A stretch of 14,769 nucleotides of DNA from Phycisphaerales bacterium (GCA_011057845.1 DSDB01000428.1:1-14769), one strand, 5' to 3'; counted from the stretch's first letter, positions 1-6,154 are shown. The notes: generated by a model not told the origin, from the letters alone. Made by a program: numbers and translations.

Positions 1-310
1 CTTCTAAAGAATCAACAATCATTTTGCGTCTCGATGCCTTGTGTCATACTCATACTCTCATTGCGACGTGCTGCTACCTCCTTCCTGCGTGAGTGAAACG
101 TAAGCGCGGACTCTGACGTGAATTGTTGAGAAGTGATGAACGGAATGTACCCAGCTCCGATCCGTAACGCACCATCCAAATGTCCAACCCTGCTCCATAC
201 CCAGCACCCGCACGCGGCGCGTTCTCGGGCGTCCCATCGGTCTGTCAAAGACCCTGATGGGCCGAAACCGCACAGCGGCAGGTCGACATCCACTAGTGCC
301 AGTTGGGTCA

Positions 311-340
311 TATATACCAAATCCTGAACCTGACTGTCAA
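311..340 (-). promoter_or_regulatory. Sigma-70-type promoter, minus strand
   Basis: Reading the minus strand, a perfect -35 box TTGACA (340-335) is followed after 18 bp by TATATA (316-311). Transcription would start near position 304 and run to the left edge of the window. No good ORF starts just downstream. The transcript would carry about 280 nt before the ATG at 22, including a strong Shine-Dalgarno-like GAAGGAGGT near 75-83 that has no start codon at normal spacing. The leader may therefore be an untranslated RNA or the 5' UTR of a gene outside the window. Confidence 0.45.
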
Positions 341-814
341 GCAAAAAGTGTCATAATTATCGGCCTGTGACCGAAATTGTCCGGCTGTAAGGCCTGGAAC
401 AACCTCTGTGCCTTGGCAACCCGCCGCGGGGGCCCCCTGAGGCGGATGACACAAGGTTGAGCATTTCGTAGCGTATTTCTTCGCCAAATGGTTGTCGGGG
501 AGGCCAGAAAATGGGTCGGTCTTGAGTTTTTTCCGAGTTTTTTTCGTATTCCCGGCTTTAGTTTTGCCTTTCGGATGGGTTGGAAGCTGCGGCGCAAGTT
601 ATTATCGGCCCATTGCACGGGGGGCGTGGCCGGATCATGCGAATCCGCATTTTTAGCAGCGCCAGAGGGGTTTGGATGTCGGGCCGATGGCTTGGTGGCC
701 TGACCCATTGGCTATGACAGTATTGAAAATCTCATGGTCTGCCTGGGGCGGCCGGGAGGGCCCGCCAAGACAGGGTTGTCCTTGGCCAAGAGGGCCGGTC
801 GAGGGTTGCGGGGT

Positions 815-837
815 TGTGGATAACCCGTGGATAACCC
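815..837. repeat. Tandem 11-bp repeat with two DnaA-box-like sites
   Basis: The unit GTGGATAACCC occurs twice in perfect tandem (816-826 and 827-837). The first copy with its flanking T gives TGTGGATAA, the exact complement of the DnaA box TTATCCACA. The second gives CGTGGATAA, one mismatch away. The 11-bp pitch puts both on about the same helix face. They lie 22 bp upstream of the TTGACA box of the MscS gene promoter, so they could be a regulatory site for DnaA or for another protein. Confidence 0.5.
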
Positions 838-858
838 GTCCGGGGGCGGAGATGAGGG

Positions 859-886
859 TTGACAACGGCGTCTGGTTACTTAAGGT
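859..886 (+). promoter_or_regulatory. Candidate promoter of the MscS gene
   Basis: A perfect -35 hexamer TTGACA (859-864) is followed after 16 bp by TAAGGT (881-886), a weak -10 with three of six consensus bases. A start near 893 would leave a leader of about 40 nt before the ATG at 932. Confidence 0.35.
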
Positions 887-931
887 TCGCGGGTATGGAC
901 GCCACGACCAACAAAGAAAGGGGGTCATACC

Positions 932-2008
932 ATGTTGGCAATTACCGTCAGTTATCAGGAACTTGCCTGGCCCGTGGGAGGCGCACTTATCGCGGGGCTG
1001 CTGGGTCATTTGCTGGTTTACCCGGTTCTCAAGGCGGTCGCGGCCAGGACGAAGTCGGGGGTTGACGGCTCGTTCATCGGGCACTGCTATGCGCCGGGCC
1101 AGTGGATCGTGATCCTCATCGGCCTGCGGATGGCGCTGAATCTGCCGCGTTATCAGGCTGACCCGGCGGCGGAGTTCGTTCTGCGGCTGATCGGCCTGGG
1201 GCTGATTGTGATGGTCTCGTGGCTGGCGATCCGGCTGGTGCGGGTGCTGGAGGACTATCTGAGCGGGCGTTACGACGTGGGGGTCAGTGACAATCTGCGG
1301 GCGCGCAAGATCCACACGCAGTTTCGCGTGCTCAAACGGATTGCGATCGTGGTGGTGGCGGTGCTGGCGCTGGGGACGGCGCTGATGACGTTCGAGCGGG
1401 TGCGGCAGTTGGGGACGACGGTGCTGGCGTCGGCGGGGATCATCGGCCTGGTGGTGGGCATGGCGGCGCAGCGGGTGATCGGGAACTTCATCGCGGGTCT
1501 TCAGGTGGCGGTTACGCAGCCTTTTCGCATCGACGATGTTGTCATTGTAGAGGGCGAGTGGGGGCGGATCGAGGAGATCACGCTGACGTACGTGGTGGTC
1601 AAGATATGGGACCTGCGGCGGCTGATTGTGCCGATCAACTATTTCATCGAGAAGCCGTTCCAGAACTGGACGCGGGTATCGGCGGATATTCTGGGGACAG
1701 TTTTCATTCATCTGGATTATACGGTTCCGGTGGCGGCGGTGCGGCGGAAACTGGACGAGATTCTGCAGGGACATGAGCTGTGGGACAGGAAGGTGTGCGT
1801 GGTGCAGGTGACGGGGGCGACGGAGCGGTCGGTGGAGCTGCGGGCGCTGGTCAGCGCGGCGGATGCGTCGAAGGCGTGGACGCTTCGCTGCGACGTCCGC
1901 GAGCGGTTGATTGATTTTGTCCGCAGCGACTTTCCGGCGGCGCTGCCGCGTTTACGGATTGATCTGGCCGATCCGGGGCGGCTGCCGGATGCGGTGTTGG
2001 GGCAGTAA
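932..2008 (+). CDS. MscS-family mechanosensitive ion channel
   Basis: This is a 358-residue inner-membrane channel of the small-conductance mechanosensitive family. Such channels open under membrane tension and release solutes during hypo-osmotic shock. Hydrophobic segments lie at about residues 12-34, 57-70, 85-103 and 134-152. They are followed by the pore-lining helix with its typical Gly/Ala pattern (about 161-190, including GMAAQRVIGNFIAGL). The beta domain follows directly: PFRIDDVVIVEGEWGRIEEI (about 197-216), then the VPINYFIEKPFQNWTR segment (about 233-248). The cytoplasmic alpha/beta domain runs to the C-terminus. The ATG at 932 is preceded by an AAGGGGGT Shine-Dalgarno about 6 nt away. 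The gene stands alone; the next gene is 307 bp downstream with its own promoter. Family assignment is firm. The exact gating type and ion preference are not visible. Confidence 0.93.
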   Translation: MLAITVSYQELAWPVGGALIAGLLGHLLVYPVLKAVAARTKSGVDGSFIGHCYAPGQWIVILIGLRMALNLPRYQADPAAEFVLRLIGLGLIVMVSWLAIRLVRVLEDYLSGRYDVGVSDNLRARKIHTQFRVLKRIAIVVVAVLALGTALMTFERVRQLGTTVLASAGIIGLVVGMAAQRVIGNFIAGLQVAVTQPFRIDDVVIVEGEWGRIEEITLTYVVVKIWDLRRLIVPINYFIEKPFQNWTRVSADILGTVFIHLDYTVPVAAVRRKLDEILQGHELWDRKVCVVQVTGATERSVELRALVSAADASKAWTLRCDVRERLIDFVRSDFPAALPRLRIDLADPGRLPDAVLGQ

Positions 2009-2089
2009 GGGATCGAGGGGTTCGTTCGAGCTGATGCTTCGGGCGGGTCGGCATGGTCGGCGGCGGGATTCTCGTGGCGTGGCGCCGGC

Positions 2090-2119
2090 GGGGCAGGATT
2101 CGAGCCCCCCTGTCGGGCT
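2090..2119 (+). terminator. Weak stem-loop downstream of the MscS gene
   Basis: GGGGC (2090-2094) can pair with GCCCC (2104-2108). Alternatively AGCCC (2103-2107) can pair with GGGCT (2115-2119), which is followed by GTTTCC. These are mutually exclusive hairpins without a real U-tract, so a terminator role is tentative. Confidence 0.25.
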
Positions 2120-2184
2120 GTTTCCGCTGCCAAATTGACAGTTCATGGTTGCCAGAAATGCGCCCTGGATGGGCCTAAAACACG

Positions 2185-2202
2185 GATTCCCGGCCTGGAA
2201 TC
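2185..2202. promoter_or_regulatory. Inverted repeat upstream of the hsp20 promoter
   Basis: GATTCC (2185-2190) and GGAATC (2197-2202) form a perfect 6-bp inverted repeat with a 6-bp spacer. The repeat lies 16 bp upstream of the -24 element. It could be an operator or an activator site. Sigma-54 activators usually bind farther upstream (about 80-150 bp), so its role is uncertain. Confidence 0.3.
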
Positions 2203-2217
2203 GGGGGTCGCGGCGGC

Positions 2218-2233
2218 TGGCACGGTGTTTGCA
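2218..2233 (+). promoter_or_regulatory. Sigma-54 (-24/-12) promoter of hsp20
   Basis: TGGCACG-GTGT-TTGCA matches the RpoN consensus TGGCACG-N4-TTGCW at every fixed position. The invariant GG (2219-2220) and GC (2231-2232) are separated by exactly 10 bp, as the holoenzyme requires. The predicted start is about 2244, which gives a leader of about 72 nt to the Hsp20 ATG at 2316. No enhancer-binding protein gene is in this window. Confidence 0.75.
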
Positions 2234-2315
2234 TATTGGGTGGGGTGGAATAGAAAGACAACAGCGAACACAGGTAAACAGGTAAAAGGACCTTTGGAAG
2301 AAAAGGAGGTGCACT

Positions 2316-2759
2316 ATGGCATTACTACCGACCACACGCAGAGAAAGAAACGAACTGACCCGGTTTCACAACGACATTGACGACCTGTTCAATAGCTTCT
2401 TGAACGGGTTCGATGCGCCGTTGCTGGGGCGTCGGGCGTGGCCGGCAATCGACGTGGCCGACCGCGAGAACGAGGTCGTTGTGCGCGCCGAGGTCCCCGG
2501 CTGCAAGAGCGACGACATTGACATCTCGATTCACAACGACGTGCTGACGATCAGCGGCGAGAAGAAGGAAACCAAGGAGCACAAGGACAAGGGCTTCTTC
2601 CATGTCGAGAGCGCCTATGGGGCGTTCCGGCGGGATGTGCGTCTGCCGTCGGACGTGGACAGTGAGAAGGTCGAGGCGGTCTGTGAAAACGGCGTGCTGA
2701 CGATCACGCTGCCGAAGGCCGAGAAGGCCAAACCCATCAAGGTCCAGGTCAAGGGATAA
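2316..2759 (+). CDS. Hsp20/alpha-crystallin small heat shock protein
   Basis: This 147-residue protein is an ATP-independent holdase that binds unfolding proteins in the cytoplasm and forms large oligomers. The N-terminal region (1-40) contains the FHNDIDDLFNSFLNGF helix common in bacterial class A Hsp20. The alpha-crystallin domain starts at PAIDV (43-47), includes the VPGCKSDDIDI strand region, and ends with the diagnostic NGVLTITLPK (125-134). A C-terminal IxV-type motif (IKV, 141-143) would dock into a neighbouring subunit. The length is normal. The start is fixed by a strong AAAGGAGGT site 8 nt before the ATG. The gene appears monocistronic, driven by the sigma-54 promoter at 2218-2233 and followed by a large inverted repeat at 2772-2848. 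Confidence in the family is very high. Confidence 0.96.
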   Translation: MALLPTTRRERNELTRFHNDIDDLFNSFLNGFDAPLLGRRAWPAIDVADRENEVVVRAEVPGCKSDDIDISIHNDVLTISGEKKETKEHKDKGFFHVESAYGAFRRDVRLPSDVDSEKVEAVCENGVLTITLPKAEKAKPIKVQVKG

Positions 2760-2771
2760 CGGGACAGATTC

Positions 2772-2848
2772 TCACCGCAGAGACCGCGGAGACCGCAGAG
2801 GGTGGTTGAGTGCAGTTCTCTCCGCGGCCTCTGCGTTCTCGGCGGTGA
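2772..2848. repeat. Large imperfect inverted repeat of CCGC(A/G)GAGA units
   Basis: The left arm (2772-2800) contains three consecutive 9-bp units, CCGCAGAGA, CCGCGGAGA and CCGCAGAGG. The right arm (2818-2848) is its inverted copy, matching at 24 of the 29 left-arm positions. The two flank a 17-bp loop. The transcript could fold into a long hairpin and may end hsp20 transcription from one side and the minus-strand genes from the other. From memory, similar Cxx-GAG-rich intergenic repeats are scattered in several bacterial genomes, which would make this a REP-like dispersed element. Copy number cannot be judged from one window. Confidence 0.6.
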
Positions 2849-2866
2849 TTCCTTGTGCAGGGCAGG

Positions 2867-2983
2867 TCAGCTTTGGCGTTTGACGGCCTCGGCCAGTTGC
2901 GCGATGCGCAGTTCCAGGCGTTTGATCTCGCGCTGGATGCTGACGAGCACGGGGTCCTCGATATGTGAGCGTTCGTCCGGCAT
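2867..2983 (-). CDS. Small predicted coiled-coil protein (38 aa), unknown
   Basis: A short minus-strand frame encodes 38 residues starting MPDERSHIEDPV. It then runs through a charged amphipathic helix (about residues 14-36) with Ile/Leu/Val at heptad-like spacing: I16, I20, L23, I27, L30 and V34. That composition looks like real protein, not shadow translation. An in-frame TAG lies immediately before the ATG, so the start cannot be farther upstream. No good Shine-Dalgarno sits at normal spacing. A GAAGGAGGG lies about 45 nt upstream, preceding a six-codon ORF that ends at this ATG (TAGATG). The gene follows the TIM-barrel gene at 3068 by 84 bp on the same strand and may be co-transcribed. 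I do not recognise the family. Confidence 0.4.
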   Translation of the reverse strand: MPDERSHIEDPVLVSIQREIKRLELRIAQLAEAVKRQS

Positions 2984-3067
2984 CTATCCATACAGTCGCC
3001 CCATCGGCCCAAACGGTTCAGCCTATCCCTCCTTCGCCGTGGATTCCCTGTTGTGACGGCCGGGAGT

Positions 3068-3949
3068 TTACATGGCGAGGATCTTGTCCATTCGGGCGGA
3101 GAGGTCTTTGAGATAGGCCTCGTCGCCGCCGCTTAGTTCCGGGGTGAGGTAACCGGTGTAGCCGATCTCGCGGAGGGCCTGGCGGACCTGGGGCCAGTTG
3201 ACGTCGCCGTCGAGCAGGTTGGTCCACTGATAGCCCTGGCGTTTGAAGTCCTTGAGGTGAATCTTGATGATGCGCCTGCCGAGGGTGCGGATCCAGTCCT
3301 GGGCGAAGCCGAAGAGGATGACGTTGCCGATGTCGAAGTAAGCGCGGACCCATCGGCTCTCGAACTCGTCGATGTAGCGGGCGAACTCGATGGGGCTCAG
3401 GAGGAACTTGTTCCAGACGTTCTCGACGGCGATGACGACGCCGGCGTCCTCGGCGGGTCCGATGAGCTTGCGGATGTTGTCCTGGGAGCGTTTGTAGGCG
3501 TCCGCATAGCCGACGGTTTCGGTGACGATGGCGGGGACCAGCAGGACGGCGTCGCAGCCGAAGGCCTGGGCGCTTCGCAAGGCGGTTCGCATTCCCGACA
3601 GGCCCTCTTTCTGGACCTCGGGGTTCGGGTCCGAGAGGGGCTGGCCCCAGCCGCCGTATACGATGGAGTGAATGGGCGTGCCGGCGTCGCGGGCGAGCTT
3701 GCCCAATTCCTCGGCGGCCTTGAGGTCGGCCATCGGCGAGGCCTCGATGCCCCGGAAGCCGCAGTCGTACGCGAGGGCGAACTTCTCCTTGTTGCCAAGG
3801 TCTTTGGGAAGCATACCCAACTGCAGCGCCTTCTTGGGGGCAGAGGCCGTGTCCTGCCCATCGGCCGCGGCCGTGAGAATGCCTGCTGCCAGACCTGTTG
3901 CGGCGGCTGTCCGCAGGAATCCGCGTCGGTTCATTGCTGGGCGACTCAT
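3068..3949 (-). CDS. Tat-exported TIM-barrel protein (sugar phosphate isomerase/epimerase family)
   Basis: This 293-residue protein belongs to the xylose-isomerase-like TIM-barrel superfamily, whose members act as isomerases, epimerases or lyases on sugars. The N-terminus carries a twin-arginine signal (NRRGFLRT, 7-14) and a hydrophobic Ala-rich segment to about residue 30, so it is probably exported folded. Candidate metal ligands sit where the family places them: E176 in AVEN, D206 in YFDIGN, H231 in KIHLKD and E271 in TPELSG. The ATG at 3949 has a GGAGGT site 6 nt upstream. A second in-frame Met at residue 6 would remove nothing from the Tat motif. Export of such proteins is common in Planctomycetota, where they are linked to breakdown of unusual sugars. 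Substrate is unknown. A related but clearly different Tat protein lies at 6243-7151. Confidence 0.88.
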   Translation of the reverse strand: MSRPAMNRRGFLRTAAATGLAAGILTAAADGQDTASAPKKALQLGMLPKDLGNKEKFALAYDCGFRGIEASPMADLKAAEELGKLARDAGTPIHSIVYGGWGQPLSDPNPEVQKEGLSGMRTALRSAQAFGCDAVLLVPAIVTETVGYADAYKRSQDNIRKLIGPAEDAGVVIAVENVWNKFLLSPIEFARYIDEFESRWVRAYFDIGNVILFGFAQDWIRTLGRRIIKIHLKDFKRQGYQWTNLLDGDVNWPQVRQALREIGYTGYLTPELSGGDEAYLKDLSARMDKILAM

Positions 3950-4306
3950 AGGCGTACCTCCAGTTCGTATACGTGCCTCCGGCGGGGTCGGCCCGGAATC
4001 TTACAGGGTGGTTCCGAGATTTGCCGGTTGCCGGGTCCTCGCGGGGTCGGACGGCACAAGGCCGGCATCCGGATGGCGACCCGCCACGGCCGTACAGTAT
4101 AGCAACCTAGATAGAGGCTTGGTATTGGGAAAAAATGGGGTCAAGGGCCGGTCTCTGCAGGGGCCGTCGGCGGGGGCGGCTGGGTGGCCGCAAGGTCTTA
4201 TTAGACAATGATTTGCGCCGATTTCAAGGGGTAGCCGGCGGCCCGGGCACCGGGGGCATTGGGGCCGATAACTGTGAAACACAATGCGCGATGGCTGTTA
4301 TGCGGG

Positions 4307-4334
4307 GCATTTTATCGGCCGGTGCCATAAATGC
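4307..4334. promoter_or_regulatory. Inverted repeat upstream of parA
   Basis: GCATTTTAT (4307-4315) and ATAAATGC (4327-4334) form an inverted repeat with one bulged T around an 11-bp GC-rich centre. It could be a protein-binding site or a stem-loop in a leader. ParA-type genes are often autoregulated, but no regulator can be named. Confidence 0.35.
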
Positions 4335-4387
4335 AGTAAAGTTTTGATGAATTTTCAGCCGAAGAATGAATATCTGTGTGTAAGGGC

Positions 4388-4403
4388 TTTTCAACACTGA
4401 AAA
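4388..4403. promoter_or_regulatory. Palindromic candidate operator upstream of parA
   Basis: TTTTCA (4388-4393) and TGAAAA (4398-4403) are perfect inverted arms around ACAC. The 16-bp size is typical of a dimeric repressor site. It lies about 100 bp before the parA ATG. Confidence 0.35.
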
Positions 4404-4422
4404 TGCACCTTCTAATAGTGAT

Positions 4423-4481
4423 GAAACGGATTTTAGGGCTGTTATCGGGGGTTAACCATGCTCCACAGCCGAAACGGATTT
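4423..4481. repeat. 11-bp direct repeats flanking a GGTTAACC palindrome
   Basis: GAAACGGATTT occurs at 4423-4433 and again at 4471-4481, 48 bp apart. An 8-bp palindrome GGTTAACC lies between them (4450-4457). The second copy ends 19 bp before the parA ATG and overlaps the expected leader. The set looks like a regulatory array, but function is unproven. Confidence 0.4.
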
Positions 4482-4500
4482 CCAAGCTGGAGATACTGCC

Positions 4501-5856
4501 ATGAGGACCATCGCCGTTGTTAACCAAAAAGGTGGTTGCGGTAAGACGACCGTCTCCATCAATCTCGCTCACACACTGGCCGAATCAAGCAAGAAGGTTC
4601 TGCTGGTGGATATGGACCCTCAGTCGCACTGCGCGGTCGGACTGGCCGTGCCGGAGGAACAGACCGAGCAGTCCATCTATGACGTGCTCATCAGCCGCAG
4701 CCGCAACGAGCCGATCAAGCTGACGGAGATCCTCTGGCAGATCAGCGACAACCTGGAGCTGGCGCCGGCGAGCATCGACCTGTCGGCGTTCGAGCAGCAG
4801 ATGAGCGGGATCCCGGACCGGGAGTGCTGCCTGCGGGACGCCCTGGACGAGATCAGCGGGGATTATGAGTATGTCGTGATCGACTGTCCGCCGGCGGTGG
4901 GGCTGCTGACGTTCAACGCGCTGCGGGCGGCGACGGATGTCGTGGTGCCGGTGGAGACGGGGTACTTCTCGCTGCACGGGCTGAGCAAGCAGCTTGAGAC
5001 GCTGAAGATCCTGTGCGAGCGGTGCAATCAGCAGGTGAATGTGCGGGTGCTGGGCAGTATGTACGACATCCGCACGAAGATGGCGCGGGAGATTCTGGCG
5101 GAGCTGCGGTCGCACTTCGCGGACAAGATGTTCAAAACGGTGATCAATTTCAACACGAAGATCAAGGAGGCGTCGAGCTTCGGCCAGCCGGTGGGCGAGT
5201 ACGACCCGGCGAGCAAGGGGCATCAGGACTTCCGCAACCTGGCGGAAGAGGTGATCGAGGCCGAGGCGCGGCAGCAGCAGCGGCAGATTGTCAACTCTCT
5301 GGCGGACCAGCTTGAGGCGATCAGCTCATCGGCGGACGAGTTGCTGGCCGAGACACGGGCCGAGCCGGTGCTCGCCGAGCCGGAATGGGTCGTCGAGGAG
5401 GTATCCATTGAGCAAACGGCCCCGGCGGAGGCGCTGCAGGTGGCGCTTGAGCCGCAGCCGGTCGAAATGGCGGCCGAGCCGGTCGCGACGGACGCCGTCG
5501 AGGTGGCGGCCGAACCGGAGCCAGTGGCCCAGGCGACGATGCCGGGCAGCGACCTGGAGCGCAAGCTGGCGAACTACTACGGCGTGAACCAGATTTCGGA
5601 TGCGATTGTGTTCGTGACGCTGTATCCGCGGGCCCAGACGGTGCAGGTCGCCGGCGATTTCAACAACTGGGAGCCGGCCAATACGCCGATGCACAAGGTG
5701 GGGCAGACGGGGGTCTGGCAGACGAAGATCAAGCTGCCGGCCGGGACGTACCGCTATCGGCTGGTGGTCGATGGGCACTGGCAGCAGGACCCCTATAACG
5801 AGACGACGGAACTCAATCCCTTCGGCGGCTATAACTCGGTGCTGGAAGTCAAGTAG
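4501..5856 (+). CDS. ParA/Soj-type ATPase fused to a CBM48/AMPK-beta-like domain
   Basis: This 451-residue protein has three parts. Residues 1-255 are a complete ParA/Soj ATPase without an N-terminal HTH: deviant Walker A KGGCGKTT (10-17, signature K10, catalytic K15), DMDPQ (37-41), Walker B VVIDCPP (125-131) and a normal Soj-like C-terminus. Residues about 256-365 form a Glu/Ala/Pro-rich linker with AEPV-type repeats. Residues about 368-451 match the Ig-like CBM48 fold of AMPK-beta: VQVAGDFNNW (381-390), YRYRLVVDGHWQQDPYNE (417-434) and GGYNSVLEV (442-450). By alignment from memory, W390, W427 and N445 correspond to the glycogen-contacting W100, W133 and N150 of AMPK beta1, with R420 at the K126 position. 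ParA proteins move cargo over the nucleoid. No ParB partner is in the window. Start: GGAG 8 nt before ATG. A terminator follows. Confidence 0.93.
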   Translation: MRTIAVVNQKGGCGKTTVSINLAHTLAESSKKVLLVDMDPQSHCAVGLAVPEEQTEQSIYDVLISRSRNEPIKLTEILWQISDNLELAPASIDLSAFEQQMSGIPDRECCLRDALDEISGDYEYVVIDCPPAVGLLTFNALRAATDVVVPVETGYFSLHGLSKQLETLKILCERCNQQVNVRVLGSMYDIRTKMAREILAELRSHFADKMFKTVINFNTKIKEASSFGQPVGEYDPASKGHQDFRNLAEEVIEAEARQQQRQIVNSLADQLEAISSSADELLAETRAEPVLAEPEWVVEEVSIEQTAPAEALQVALEPQPVEMAAEPVATDAVEVAAEPEPVAQATMPGSDLERKLANYYGVNQISDAIVFVTLYPRAQTVQVAGDFNNWEPANTPMHKVGQTGVWQTKIKLPAGTYRYRLVVDGHWQQDPYNETTELNPFGGYNSVLEVK

Positions 5857-5888
5857 CCCGTAATCCGTTCAATTCTATTCAAACAACC

Positions 5889-5911
5889 GGGGCCTGCGCC
5901 GTGCAGGCCCC
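5889..5911 (+). terminator. Strong hairpin after parA
   Basis: GGGGCCTGC (5889-5897) and GCAGGCCCC (5903-5911) form a perfect 9-bp GC-rich stem with a GCCGT loop, 33 bp after the parA stop. Only a short mixed tract (CATCATTT) follows, so termination may be less efficient than with a full U-tract. The stem is symmetric and could also serve the minus-strand genes arriving from 6011. Confidence 0.65.
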
Positions 5912-6010
5912 CATCATTTGGGGATGTTATTTGGCGGGGGTCTTTGCCTGCGTGGTTCTCGAGGGCAGGCCGAGGATGTTACAGTTGTCGTTGAGAGCTG
6001 TCGGAGGGCA

Positions 6011-6154
6011 TCAGGGGTCGAGGATCTCCTCGGCCCGTCCTTCGTCGACTTCCATGATATAACGGCGTCTTGTCACCGCGGCGGCTTCCAGCGTCAGCGC
6101 CGCCACATCATCGCGGGACAGGTGCTCCAGTGAGCACTTCCGGCAGCCGGCCAT
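6011..6154 (-). CDS. Small cysteine-containing ORF, unknown, start uncertain
   Basis: The minus-strand frame ending at 6011 reads as plausible protein. It has strong G/C third positions and a charged helical sequence containing CRKC, LSRDDVAALTLEAAAV and RRRYIMEVDEGRAEEIL. From the ATG at 6154 it is 47 residues, but there is no Shine-Dalgarno. The coherent frame continues upstream (LDKQGELARANERLAQGL) to about 6217, with only TTG (6178) or CTG (6217) as closer starts. The next ATG (6319) lies inside the isomerase-like gene and would overlap it by 77 bp. With the upstream part included there are two cysteine pairs, which could bind metal. It lies directly downstream of the 6243-7151 gene and may be its operon partner or the remnant of a longer gene. 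I do not recognise the family. Confidence 0.35.
   Translation of the reverse strand: MAGCRKCSLEHLSRDDVAALTLEAAAVTRRRYIMEVDEGRAEEILDP

Larger units (their letters stand above)
1..931. other. Long leading gap without a convincing gene
   Basis: I could not support a protein-coding gene here. The open frames on both strands have low-complexity, Arg/Pro-rich translations typical of shadow frames in GC-rich DNA. The stretch does contain a minus-strand sigma-70-type promoter (311-340), a G5C5 palindrome (428-437), two copies of ATTATCGGCC (356-365 and 601-610), a 10-bp palindrome CTTGGCCAAG (781-790), two DnaA-box-like repeats (815-837) and a plus-strand promoter (859-886) for the next gene. A minus-strand ATG at 22-20 reads open to the window edge. 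It could be the start of a gene lying outside, but seven codons are too few to judge. Confidence 0.5.
3950..4500. other. Divergent 551-bp intergenic region (TIM-barrel / parA)
   Basis: No gene is supported here. On the minus strand, TATACT (4101-4096) is a good -10 box that could serve the TIM-barrel gene with a leader of about 140 nt. Its -35 is poor. The half nearest parA turns AT-rich and holds several symmetric or repeated sequences, listed separately. A weak plus-strand pair TTGATG (4344-4349) and GAATAT (4368-4373), spaced 18 bp, is one possible parA promoter. Confidence 0.4.

Noticed and set aside
12..344. Minus-strand 110-residue ORF at the left edge
   Set aside because: Its first ATG lies upstream of the predicted promoter, no Shine-Dalgarno precedes a usable start, and the translation is low-complexity without a recognisable fold.
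337..708. Minus-strand 123-residue ORF
   Set aside because: Arg/Pro-rich shadow-like translation in an intergenic region, with no ribosome binding site or recognisable motif.
2091..2119. Possible tRNA 3' fragment (GATTCGAGCCC resembles a T-arm)
   Set aside because: No acceptor, D or anticodon arm can be built upstream, so it is only a GC hairpin.
2749..3012. Minus-strand 87-residue ORF after hsp20
   Set aside because: It runs through the inverted repeat and is out of frame with the more convincing 38-residue coiled-coil ORF at 2867-2983.
4001..4282. ORFs in the gap upstream of parA
   Set aside because: Compositionally like shadow translation, lacking Shine-Dalgarno sites and any recognised motif.
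356..4320. TTATCGGCC at 357-365, 602-610 and 4312-4320 as a dispersed motif
   Set aside because: Nine to ten bases, only three copies, and no consistent spacing to genes; chance or base composition may explain it.
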